64,000 bases of DNA from Ganoderma boninense. Its lineage: Eukaryota; Basidiomycota; Agaricomycetes; Polyporales; Polyporaceae. The stretch covers positions 224,409 to 288,408 of the forward strand of contig CM035315.1 of assembly GCA_002900995.3 (NCBI GenBank). Reading direction: 5' to 3'. Shown piece by piece: positions 45,583 through 55,777 of this stretch; within the stretch, counting starts at the first letter, position 1; the number at the start of each line of letters is the position of its first letter. The notes under the pieces were generated by a model, which searched no databases, was not told where the DNA came from, and saw nothing but the letters and a program-made list of their open reading frames with translations. The translations under genes and the position numbers were made by a program.

Positions 45583-46186
45583 GGCGACTGCTAGAGGGAT
45601 ATTGAAGCTTGAAGTTGGAGGAAAGGAAGGAAGTCCTGAGCGAGTTGTCGGCGAGTGGCACTGAAACACCACCACGTGCCCTCGATAGCATCGAGACTCC
45701 GACTCAGCGAGGGCAGCGAGTGTCCGCCGTGGTTACCGATGGCCGAACCTACAGTAAGTACATACATATCCGCTCTCCTAGAACACGAATATGATATGAA
45801 GGAACGACGTGTTGGGTGTAATATTTCCTAACTTAAGTCCAGCCCTTAAGCCGTAATCAGGATCTACGTGTATAGTACTTACCTCTCCGAAGGCCACAAG
45901 CCCTGTCCGTATCCACCATGGCTCGAAGTGGCGAGCCTCAATGTGGTTGTGATAACCGACTGACCTTGACACTTCTCCCTTGAATGAGATGCTAAACTCC
46001 ATCGTCAACTTGCAAAGATAACATCCTCTGAGCTTCCGTTGGTGTGGTCGTTCTACGAGAGAAGGGGTTGCAAGGCGCTACAGGCGCTACTCCACGCTGT
46101 CAGTGCGCAGCCCCATCCTACAAGCGCCCGACGTTGCCCGGCAGCCACCACCTCGTCCCCACCCGTCGTCCTCTCCAACAGTACAT
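45583..46186. promoter_or_regulatory. Divergent intergenic region, Kelch-MYND and VPS68-like genes
   Basis: About 600 nt between two outward-facing genes. No specific motif was recognised. Confidence 0.3.
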
Positions 46187-47088
46187 ATGGCCCTGCCTCG
46201 CTCCAACTATGACCCTAGGAGGGTCTGTATAAACCCGTTTCCTCATATCAGTCTTGGAAAACATCGAAGGACCATCGGAATCTATCTTGCCGGAGGCCTT
46301 GTACGTCCCGCAGCTCCTCTTCGTCTTCGTTAACTGACGTTTCTAATACCTCATTTTCCTCTCCTTTTCGCCATTATGTAAATTTGGTCGCCACTACAGT
46401 TTGCTCTCGCGAACTGGACCTTCCTCGATGCCGCAATTCTCTCCGCACATGCGCATGCGCCCTACGACCAGCCGCAAGTCCCGCCGCCCGTCCACGTCTC
46501 CTTCGTCGACTGGCTACCTGGCATCTGTTCCCTCTTGGGGATGATCGTAATCAACCTCATCGACAAGGACCGAGTGCAGGGACATGAAGACTTTGGGGAT
46601 GCCCGTGCGGTGTGGCGCGCGAGGCTGTTCTTATTCATCGGGTTCGCACTTATGGCGGGAGGTCTTGCGGGCAGTGTGGTGAGCACTTCTTCGTGCTTCT
46701 ATCTTCGAGGTCTCGCGAATAGGTTCTACGCCCGCTTCCCATTCTCTGCGCGGAGGCTAGCAACCCCCTCTGGTAGGCGGAGGTACTGCGCCTGCCCCCC
46801 ATGAGAGGCGTCCGCATCTTGCAGGGTGCTCATTCGTGACGACATCATTTCGAATCGGGATTTTATTCCTGTATCTCTTCAAATCGACCCTCGTTCGAAG
46901 TGCGTACTGACTCTGTCACCCCATAGACCGTCCTCGTCTTGAAGTACATCCTCCACCACTACACGGAGCAGTACACCTACTATGGCTACGCCAACGTCTC
47001 CCAGAACGTCGCACTCATGCTGTCTGCCATCGTCCTCTGGATCTCGCAAAGCGTCAGCACCGAATACGAGTATACACTATCCATCTAG
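46187..47088 (+). CDS. VPS68: Vps68-like membrane protein (UPF0220/TMEM50 family)
   Basis: Three exons, 46187..46300, 46400..46678 and 46927..47088, give 184 residues. Four hydrophobic segments are visible: TIGIYLAGGLFALANWTFLD, WLPGICSLLGMIVINLI, ARLFLFIGFALMAGGLAGSV with the following VLKYIL, and NVALMLSAIVLWIS near the end. The string NWTFLDAAILSAHAHA and the four-span layout are typical of the family. In yeast Vps68 works with Vps55 in endosome-to-vacuole sorting; the same role is inferred here. The second intron, 248 nt, is long for this genome. The gene symbol reflects orthology by pattern, not a search. Confidence 0.85.
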
Positions 47089-48333
47089 TCTCTGTTCTCC
47101 TGTACTGCTATATCTATTTTCCCGGCTCGGGAAAATTGTATGTTCGCACGGACTTCTTTGCTTTCCGTATGGATTGTCTACCTACAGGCAAGGTTGCAGT
47201 ATGATGTATCGTAAGTCGTCGCTCTAGTTTCGTCCCCTGTTATAATTATCCATTACCCAGGGTTTATCTCGCTAGGCTCCGGTTCTGGCGTCAACCATTC
47301 ACGCCGGAACTTGATTCCACGGCATCCCGAACTTAGATTTCGAACGTCTGTGACACATATCTGACACAGCGCCGTTATCCCTGCGGTCCCACAGCAAGAA
47401 TCGGAGCGCTGCTGCTCTTCGCGAGTTGTGGCCTTCGAGCACTCGTCGAGCGGTACACCGATAGTTGCTTTAATGTTTGATCCGACGACAGCTGAACATT
47501 AACATCGTCACAGCTCCCAGGTCATCAAGCTCTGAAGTGCAACATCGCTTTCGCGAGAGTGTTGCCCCGGAGCTGGGGCCATTTGGCCTCGTTTGGCTCG
47601 TTTATGGAACCGCTTGGTGCCTTCCGATCGAGGAGGCGGACGTACTGCGCAACAACACCTCAGTATGAGGCGTTGTTCAACTCTCCTCGTGCAAGGCTTG
47701 GCCCGATCAGTGGTTGGCCTACTTGCAATTGAAGCCCTTTGCTTCATCGATATCATCTACGCCGTTCGTATCCGCTAGATTGCTTGAACTCACATCCCGC
47801 AACATATCGGATCCGGACAGCCACTTTATGCAATGCACGTGGTCAGCTCTGTCAGGTTTACCTATTGCCTCCATATCCAAGTACAATCTGTGGCAATACC
47901 CTGCTAACCGATGTCAAGGAGGATAGGAACGAGTCACACGAACCTCTGAATGCACCATGCACCAATCTTTTGTCCGGTTAGCGCCGAATACGGTGCTTCG
48001 AGGATGCGTAGTCGATTCTACCAAGTCAGTCGTCAGTTCTGAAGACACAGATTGGAAGTACTGCATGGCTCCATGGCTCGAGTTCTTTAACATGTTCAGC
48101 CGCATGAGGCTGTGGCAACTAGTGACGCAGGTATCGGTTCACTGACTTGCCGATTACGATTTGTCCCAGCACTGCAGTGCCAGTTCGTGGCGCCATGATC
48201 ACAGCCACTCGGCCTGAACCCGCCTCCCAACGAGCAGTGCCTCAATGTCAATCCAAATGCACTTAAGTGTGTCGTCGCAAGCAGCGCAAACACACAGTCC
48301 TCCTTCCTCCCCAATCTTCACTACCAGCATCAA
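47089..48333. other. Intergenic, nothing recognised
   Basis: About 1.2 kb. Several short frames near 47940-48150 carry no known motif. Confidence 0.4.
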
Positions 48334-49530
48334 ATGCGCCTTCCCTTCCTCTCGTCATGCGCAGATTCATGCAATAACACCTGGGACGCCCTCCGACCCC
48401 GGAACCCCGCCCCTGCTCCCGTCCCCCGACCCAAAGGCGGCGGCGGCCACGGTGCCACGCACGGCGGGGCCTCCGGCTCGAAGGGATCTTCAAAGGCTCC
48501 TCGAGCGGTAGCAAGGGACCGACAAGCTCGGGCAGCAAGACCGGCTCATCGGGCTCGAAGGGCAGCAACCCGTTATCCTCAGCACCGGTGGGCTCCCGCG
48601 GGTCGACGGTCCCGGTTTCCGGGACGACGTTCGGCAGCGGCTTCAAGACCTCGACGCCTTACGGCTCGGGGGGCGTCAAGCTGACAACGATCCCGCAGGG
48701 CCAGCCATTCGCGGGACGGACGTACGGGGGAGCGACGCGGGATGGCATTTACGGAACGTCGTGAGTTGTTCATTGAGGATTGGACTGAGCGTCCTGTGCT
48801 GACTCGGAGCGTCCGAAGTGTGTACGGTAGTGGATATCCTGGAGTCTTGGGCAGCGGGGTCGCTGGCCGCAACTTCCCGTACATATACCCGCCAATCATC
48901 TGGGTCGACTATGGCTACGGCCCACATTACTTGCACTCTGCTCACGAAGTACGTTCCCCTTCCCCACCATCACTTACGTTTCATGCGGTGCTTACCCCTG
49001 GTTGCGAACAGTACGGCGACCCGAAGAACACGAACCGCACAGGCGGGCCCGAGATGCAAGCCACGTTCTTCTCATCCTCATCCAACTCTACCTTCCATAT
49101 CATCGCCGATAACAGCACCGTCGCCTCCCTCATCGGCTCGGTCCAATCCAGCTGCTCCGGGAAGTTTGCCAGCAACTCCTCCACTTCCCCCTCCCCATAC
49201 GGCAGCGCCACGTCGGACCCCCGCCCCGAGGGTGCGATCCAGTACTACCGCGCGAGCAGCGTCGTGCTGACGCTCGATGGGTACAACAACACCGCCGCGC
49301 TCTCGTCGGACGCGAGTGCGAACACAAAAGCTGTCTCGTTGCCGTCGTGGGTCGATTCACAGCTGCTCAGCTGCCTCAACTCGACGATTGGGGCGGCAGT
49401 CCCCCTGTTCGACTCGGTCAACCAGGACGCGACGGTCGACCACTCCAGCTCTGCCGGCACCTTTTCGAGACCGGAGTTGGCGGGTACTCTCAGTCTGGCT
49501 GCTGTCGTGCTTTGGCATCTTCTTTCATAG
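48334..49530 (+). CDS. Gly/Ser-rich, probably GPI-anchored protein, copy 2, frameshifted
   Basis: Exons end at 48760, then 48819..48948 and 49012..49530. The first exon has PKGGGGHGATHGGASGSKGS, then, one frame over, KGSSSGSKGPTSSGSKTGSS and TIPQGQPFAGRTYGGATRD; one base is missing near 48490-48497. Exon 2 reads VYGSGYPGVLGSGVAGRNFP. Exon 3 begins YGDPKNTNRTGGP, contains FYNST-free text STFHIIADNSTVASLIGSV, YYRASSVVLTLDGYNNTAAL and LNSTIGAAVPL, and ends with the hydrophobic tail LAGTLSLAAVVLWHLLS, a likely GPI signal. Many N-glycosylation sequons are present. Copy 1 lies 8 kb away on the other strand. Cell-surface location is inferred; function is unknown and the start is uncertain. Confidence 0.68.
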
Positions 49531-50300
49531 TTTCCTCTCCAGCATGTTGTGTTATACCCCGGTTATCTGTATTTTCTTTCCTCTTTCATTCTCAGGTTTA
49601 TTGGGAAGTCCAGGACTGATTTCCGTACCATGATCTTTGTTATCATTATTCCTAACTTGGAAAATTGACATCATGCGTCCGGTCACTCGTCTCCAGGAGG
49701 ATATGATATCGTAGGACCCACGGGGGATGTTGGGGAGCGCTAGGAAGTCCAACAGCCACAATAGTCTATTGCTCCCGAGGAGAACTCATGCTGCTCCTTT
49801 TGCTTGTCACCACTCGTCGTTGAGGAATATTCCAGACGCACTGAACAACGGTCTGTGTTGCCACTGGCAGGCGGTGAGTACGTATTACTCTCCTTTCTGG
49901 CGGTAGTTCCGACGGACATCTGCCTAAGGTTCTGGTATCCTTTTCTTCTGAAACGCATAGCTACTCGCATGGAAAGGCTGCGCCCTGGTTCTTGACCCCC
50001 GACCACCTTCAACCTCATTCATAACATAAAATCTCACGAAACCTTACAATATGAGGACTGATCTGAGCCCACACTCTTTCTAGCCGATTATGCCGTCAGC
50101 TTCAACGCATGGAAACGATGCTTCGCGAATGGCCTCGACGTGGATTTTGACAACTACCCGTCGAACTCCGACTTCGGAAAGTCGTCCGACGAAGGCGAGA
50201 GAAGAACACGAATTCAACGAGTTGTCGTAGGCGGCGGCAAATCGAAGACAGCTGCTCGTAGCATAGTATGCGAGACAGTAGCATTTCAGAGGTATCTACC
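49531..50300. other. Intergenic up to the assembly gap
   Basis: From about 50093 a plus-strand frame (FNAWKRCFANGLDVDFDNYP) runs open to about 50180 and could be a gene fragment cut by the gap; it matches nothing else in the window. The rest is featureless. Confidence 0.35.
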
Positions 50301-50400
50301 NNNNNNNNNNNNNNNNNNNNNNNNNNNNNNNNNNNNNNNNNNNNNNNNNNNNNNNNNNNNNNNNNNNNNNNNNNNNNNNNNNNNNNNNNNNNNNNNNNNN
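50301..50400. other. Assembly gap, 100 N
   Basis: Exactly one hundred unresolved bases, the usual placeholder for a gap of unknown length. The right side starts directly inside a sequence that is repeated near-identically at 59527, so the gap probably sits at a repeat the assembler could not span. Confidence 0.98.
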
Positions 50401-50748
50401 TCGCCGTTGGGGCGCGACGGAGGAAGCGAGACTCGAGACTCCTCTCGCAAGCTGTGGCATCAGACGACCGTGTCCGCCCAGTACGTGCCGTCGAGGGACT
50501 GGGCATGACCCAAGTTTACCGAGGGTCGGGCCGTTCCAGGCATGGAGGATTGCGAGCCAGGTCTGACGATGGGATGGTTCACAGGGTTGCTGATTGGGTT
50601 GAGATTGTCAGGTTGCCGGCGCGGCGGCGGGTCGGAAGGCGGCTGTGGAAGGAGAGAGAGGCCCAACGGGGCATCGAGGTAGCAGTTTCAGGCCCGCTGC
50701 GTGCACACACCACGGCTTTGCTGATTCCTCGTTCAGCATCCCCGCAGA

Positions 50749-50767
50749 GCGCAATGGCTACTTCGAT
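50749..50767 (+). repeat. Short repeated motif, first of seven
   Basis: The string gcgcaatggctacttcgat occurs at 50749-50767, 51188-51206, 51951-51969, 59379-59397, 59877-59895, 60316-60334 and 61078-61096, always on the same strand and always preceded by aga. Three are in copy 1 and four in copy 2 of the large duplication; the fourth partner in copy 1 would lie inside the gap. The sequences between occurrences are unrelated to one another. Confidence 0.9.
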
Positions 50768-52144
50768 CCAAGTTCTGCACACATGGCATCCCGCTCGCAC
50801 TCCACACTCGTCACTGCGGCTGCAGTAGCACTCGGCTCATACCTAGGACGCACCGTCCGGAGCGAGCAGACACCTGGCCGTTGGTCACGGCGGAGGAAGC
50901 GCGACTCGGTGTCTCCCTCGGGAGCGGTCACTAGACGGCGCCGGCATGACGCAGATAGTCCTTGTCCGTATTTGCCGCTAATCGTTTCGATTATAGGAAA
51001 GCGCAGGCCGAACTCGTCTAGGTTCCGGGCTCTATAGACATGGGAGCCCGCTCTTCCCATGCAGTCAAGCTTTGGTATGCTGTCCGATGAGGTTGGGACC
51101 ATCAGGCTGCAGATGCAACGCGGATCGGACGGCCAGAGCGCAACTAGGTCTAAGTGCGCGTTCTAGTTTGTTGTGTTTCCACATAGAGCGCAATGGCTAC
51201 TTCGATTCCAAGGCGCCCATCGTCGAAGCGTCCAACTGCGACGAAAACGAGCGCCGTGTAAGTTGCCGGGTTTCTCTCTGTCCTCTTGATGAATTTGAGA
51301 AGGCTCAAGCGTCGTTGCATGCTGCGTGCTGCGTACAGGTACCAGCGGACTCGAATGAAAATCAGGTACCACGAAGTGTCGGGCTCGCGCCAGGGAGCAG
51401 CCTCTGGAGTCCAGACGAGGAGGCCGGACCTCGTCTGTTGCGAGACGGCGTGCTAGCCTGAACACCTCATTTCCTTGTCCGCGGTCGATTCTCGCCGTGA
51501 TCCGCTTAGCAGGCTCAGGTGGGAGCTCGGCGCAGCTGAAACCCCCCGAGCCTCGCACCTTGACCGGCAAGGAAACTCGAGATAACCTCCCCGGCTCTGA
51601 GCGCTGGCCGCGTACGCACATCGCTGTGGTGATGCACCCCTGCGCCGAGCGACCGACGGCGGTGACCTCGCGGCCAGGCGCTGATGTCCCGCGGAACTGC
51701 TCGATGTGCTTCTGCTTCGCCCGACGCTCGCGCTCGGATCCGTGGTCTCGGTGGAACGAATGTCGCGGAGCTGCACCTTGCGTGTTCTGCGGAAGTCCGA
51801 GCGGATCCCGCGTGTGAGATGCTCCCCGCGACGATGCACAATGCTGCTGCTGCTGCTTGTCGACGGCACACAGCACCTTCAACTTGACGAGAGCACGCAG
51901 CGTACTGGCTGCGTCCCCTTGGCGAAGAGGTGCGTACCATAGCCCGCAGAGCGCAATGGCTACTTCGATTCCAGCATCCTCAGGACCCCACTCCTCGCAG
52001 TTTAATTGACAAACACAAAGGCAAGCTGCCGAAAACCGCCCGAGGTAACGACAGCTTGGGACGAGAGGCGCACGCAGAATAATAAAGGCAAGCTCCGTCC
52101 TCCAGTCGACTTGCATCTCGCCCTCTGTAGCACAACGTTGTGAC

Positions 52145-52787
52145 ATGCCTCCGTGCCGTCAACACGCTGAGCGCACTACTGCGGCCCCAAGGCCTCGCGA
52201 GTCGTATTCAAGCGAACTCGCGGTACTCAAGTCCGAGTTCCGACACACGGTCGATGCGAAATTCCGTACGTGCGTTTCTGTGTCCATGCGTCCAGTGCCT
52301 GGCTGAGAGTGTGGAGACAGGAGAACGGACCGGCAACGTGAAGGCCAAAATGCGATGGACGGAGAAGGGATACGCACGCGGGGTCGTTGTCCGGGGCCGC
52401 ACACCATTTCCCTGGGTGGCCGGGATATGCGAACATCCCGTTCGCGAACCCAGCAGAATTCCCGGGGGGCAGCCTACGTTCCGCTTCCTCCTCGCGCTCC
52501 TCAACGTCGGGATCTTGCGCTTCGAGCCGGCGAGCGACGACGATGTCGACCTCGCGAAGCGCAATCCGAGGGCTGTCCTTCCCGGCGTGCCACCGACTCT
52601 CCCTGCTCCGTTCTGCTGGGGACCGTTTGGCCGCAACGACATGGGCCTTGGGCGGGTGCGCCCGGTGACGAACCCGCTCGGGCTGCCGCTGAGGCGACCG
52701 AAGAACGGGCCCAAAACGCCGAAGCTCGTTCTCGATTCGGACACGGAGGACGCGGCGATGGTCGAGCTGGAGTCCGACTGCGAGTAG
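52145..52787 (+). CDS. Conserved basidiomycete-type protein, duplication copy 1, locally frameshifted
   Basis: Exons 52145..52265 and 52321..52787 give 195 residues. The N-terminus has PRESYSSELAVLKSEFRHTV and the core KAKMRWTEKGYARGVVVRG. The C-terminal part reads PTFRFLLALLNVGILRFEPA and ends with an acidic SDTEDAAMVELES tail. Between 52399 and 52452 two opposite indels shift the frame for about 17 codons compared with copy 2, which reads FLGWPGYANIPFANPSRIPG there. The pattern resembles a family much expanded in Polyporales, of unknown function, often found near repeats. I cannot name it. Confidence 0.55.
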
Positions 52788-54849
52788 AGGGATCCGGTAG
52801 ACAAATGTGATACTCGATACGTATATGAGCATGGTCAGTCGGGAATACGTCAAAAATGGCTCGGCTGCTGGGTTAATTTACTACGCGGCGATCCGCACAG
52901 TGGACAGCAATAAGAAGATTCGGGCCTCTGGCCGGGAACGGGAGCAGCGCCACATGCGGCAGCTTGTACGAGCGCCTGCAAGTGCTCTCTTCATTCGGCC
53001 ACCATCATCGCCCATTGGTGGGCTGTTACGCAGCAGTGATTTATACGGTGTAAGCATTCCGGTGAATCTGTACGAGCTAGCATCAAAGAACGGCGGCAAC
53101 GTACCGGGGAAATCTGTCCTGGATGTGCTCGGGGGTCCAGGTGCCAGACCCACGCCGCCAAATTGTTTGATCAATTCGGAGCAGCCTTGGTAAGTCTTAT
53201 TGCGCCTCGGAAATAAGACTGCGTTCTGATATAATGACATACCTGTATCCGCTTGTTGGCCGCTGAAATATCGGTGACCATATGGCCCAAGGAATATTCC
53301 GAGTCAACAATCGAGCTCAGCTTTCGATCGCATGTGCATGACTGATATGCAAAGGCCCATTGAGTCTCTGACTTCCTATGGTTCGTACGCTGAGGTCTAG
53401 ACGGTGGCAGAGACACTTGGAATTTTGCAAACAATGGGTGAAACTATTATGATTAATACTTATTGTTCAAAGGCTATTCACCGTCGCTTCCGAGCCAGGG
53501 TGAGGCTCAATTCAAGAGCAGAAAAATAATGCAGAGCGTCGGTTGAAGCACGGAAGTGTGGAAGCATTCAAGTGTGTTTTGAGTAAGAGCCCGATCAGTG
53601 CGCGCTGCAATGTGAGAGCCGGCAGCAGAAAAACATGAAACATGCCTGCCTACCGGCGGGCGGACTTCGGGCTCCGTGTCCTGGAAAAAATGTCTGATGT
53701 GTTGGGAAAATGTCAGGCAGATTATTGTCAGAGGTGGCGGACAGCAACCTGCCCCATTGCCCCATCCTGCCATTTGTACCTGTACCACCATGTCTACTCC
53801 AAGTCCTACCGCGTCTCATGGCGAAACCTATCTCCACTCTCCTGTCCTGGCCTGCTTGACCATCCTCTCCCCATCGCCTTGAACCACTGTCCCACTCAGG
53901 CTTGTGCTTCCCAGCACGATGATGGTCCAGCGTAAAGGGCGCAACATACTAGTACAACGGTGGTGAGTTTGCGACTACGGCATTCCTCTCCGGATTTTTC
54001 GCACCGCTTGAATATACCTCAAGTCGCGTTCTGATACGGTGTACGAACGGCGTTGAGAGGCGAAGCAAGTGTTGAACATCGAGGTGAGTGTGGGTGGTCT
54101 CGACATGGGGGGAGAGGCTGATAAACGTCGCTCAGGATCGCTGCCGCACAGCCCACGACGTTGAGCTTGGAAAATGCGGCCCGCTTCCATGGCGCGACGC
54201 GCTCGCACGGACGGTCGTATCCAGCAACACACACAACGCTCCGGGCAGCCTGACGTTCTGTTGTTGGTGCTTACTTGGTATGTACAGTCTAGTTTCCGTC
54301 CTCTACGGCCTGAAATTAACCAGCTCGGACTCGACAGACGAGCCCTCGGAGACAAGGTACGGCTAAGATTTGCGGACTCGGATGCCCCACTCACAGTGTT
54401 AGTGATCAGCGTGGCGGAGCGGCGAGCTGACAGCAACGGTGCAGTTCGTCCCCTCACGGCTGCCGGGCTGCGTCGTAAGGCTGCGAGCGTGCCGTGACCG
54501 ACACGCATCGCTCGGGCCACCTCTAACCGCGAGTGAGCCTGCACCGTGGATGCCGCCCTGCCCTCAAGCTCAAAGTGGCCCGCCGTCCCGTGCACGCACA
54601 ATGAAGGCGCGACACTCCTGCGGCCGCCGCCAGCCTCCGTGTACATCTGCAACAAATACAGTGCGTAAGAGGGGGCCGAGCATAGATAAGAGCACTTGTA
54701 CGAACCCACACGCCACCGCGGCGGGAGCGAGTTCCAGCGGCGAAGGCTGCCCAGTTCGACACAGGGCGGAAACTTGAGAGCCCGAGTCCAGCAGCGTGTT
54801 CGCATTTCCGCTTCTCTGTGTGCTAGCTCTGTGCATCAGCTACTTGTGT
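52788..54849. other. Right part of duplication copy 1, no supported gene
   Basis: A frame at 52834-53193 (YVKNGSAAGLIYYAA) is open in both copies, but near-identity of the copies makes this uninformative. Long minus-strand frames here look like GC-rich shadows. 54440-54760 is the dispersed repeat also seen at 42680. Confidence 0.4.
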
Positions 54850-55060
54850 GTCTGCGTCCGGCCTACCTGCGTCACAGCGTGCCAGTCCCCTGCGTCCCGG
54901 TCATCTGCATCCTATGCTGTGTCAGTCCACGCGTGCCAGTTGCCTGCACCCACGTACCCGTGTGCCCGTGTGCCCGCTCCCGGCGTCTGATCCCTGCGTG
55001 CCCGTTCTCTGCGTCCCGCTGCCGTGCATCCCCCGAGTGCCCAGAGTGCCCCAAACTGCA
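54850..55060. repeat. Degenerate tgcgtccc/gtgcccg-type minisatellite
   Basis: Irregular repeats of short C-rich strings such as cctgcgtccc and gtgcccgtgtgcccg fill this stretch, between the visible edge of the large duplication and the truncated gene at 55064. Confidence 0.5.
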
Positions 55061-55063
55061 ACT

Positions 55064-55777
55064 GCAATGCCCGGAGTCAGACCCTGTCCGCGGTGGACTC
55101 CCCCCGCACGCCCGCGCCCCGAGGGCGTCAGTGTGGCCGGCGGCCCCCTTCTGCACGCGCTCAGCATCCCGCCGCACGACGCGAACGCGTTGCCCCGCGG
55201 CGTTATGTCGCCCTCCGAGTCCATCGCCTCCAGCCTCGTGTCCCCCACCGAGTCGTACGTCTCCGCCCTCTCGCCAGCGCTCTCCCCCGCGTCCTCGCAC
55301 ACCGGCCCCTTCACGCCCGCGGACGCGCTCCGGATGATGCAACTTGCGCTGCCCCAGAAGGACGTCCCGGACAACGTCGACGGCGACACCGACGTCGTGA
55401 GCGAGCTCCCGTTCGGCTTCTGGCCGACCGAGACGCTCTGGGCAAACATGGAGGGCCTCATGCCCGAGGACTTCAACCTCAACTCCATCCCGCCCGTCGA
55501 GCTCGGCCTCGCGCAGTTCGAGGCGATGCCGCAGCCGCCCCCCGTAGACCCCAACGACTGGGGCCTCGTCGCGTTTGCCGATGGCGAGCCGACGTGCGCG
55601 GAGGAGTACAACGCCGCGCGGCAGGAGGGCCTTCTCGCACCCGAAGAGCACGATTTCAACTACGACTACGACGACGCAGCTGTCGCTGCCGCCGTCGCGA
55701 CGCCGGGCGCGGGTCCGCCGCCAGGACACGCCGACGCGTTCCAGGGCATGTTTGCGCACGAACATATGAACTGGTGA
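55064..55777 (+). CDS. 3' part of a Ser/Pro-rich acidic protein, partial
   Basis: The open frame ends at 55777 with GMFAHEHMNW. It contains a Ser/Pro-rich region (GVMSPSESIASSLVSPTE, SALSPALSPASSHTGP) and an acidic, aromatic C-terminal half (ELPFGFWPTETLWANMEGLM, DFNYDYDD). This composition fits the activation region of a transcription factor, but no DNA-binding domain is present. The segment TLSAVDSPRTPAP from 55082 joins it only if one C is removed from the run at 55117-55120. No 5' exon can be found: the upstream sequence is the minisatellite and then the large duplication. It may be truncated by that event. Confidence 0.5.
   Translation, partial: AMPGVRPCPRWTPPARPRPEGVSVAGGPLLHALSIPPHDANALPRGVMSPSESIASSLVSPTESYVSALSPALSPASSHTGPFTPADALRMMQLALPQKDVPDNVDGDTDVVSELPFGFWPTETLWANMEGLMPEDFNLNSIPPVELGLAQFEAMPQPPPVDPNDWGLVAFADGEPTCAEEYNAARQEGLLAPEEHDFNYDYDDAAVAAAVATPGAGPPPGHADAFQGMFAHEHMNW

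Larger units (their letters stand above)
50401..54849. repeat. Large near-identical direct duplication, copy 1
   Basis: The whole stretch matches 59527-64000 base for base except for scattered substitutions, a few one-base indels and an extra stretch of about 25-30 nt in copy 2 near 61917-61947. The offset grows from 9126 to 9151 nt. The left edge is hidden by the gap and the right edge coincides with the end of the window for copy 2, so the true length is at least 4.4 kb. Confidence 0.95.

Noticed and set aside
51163..52146. Minus-strand open frame of 327 codons in the duplication copy 1
   Set aside because: In copy 2 the same stretch is split into two frames by a single C difference. No domain is visible and the short repeated motif lies inside it twice in different surroundings.
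53975..54805. Long minus-strand open frame in the duplication
   Set aside because: Arg/Ser/Ala-rich text without motifs. It is present in copy 2 only with a different N-terminal part after a one-base change, as expected for a non-coding GC-rich frame.
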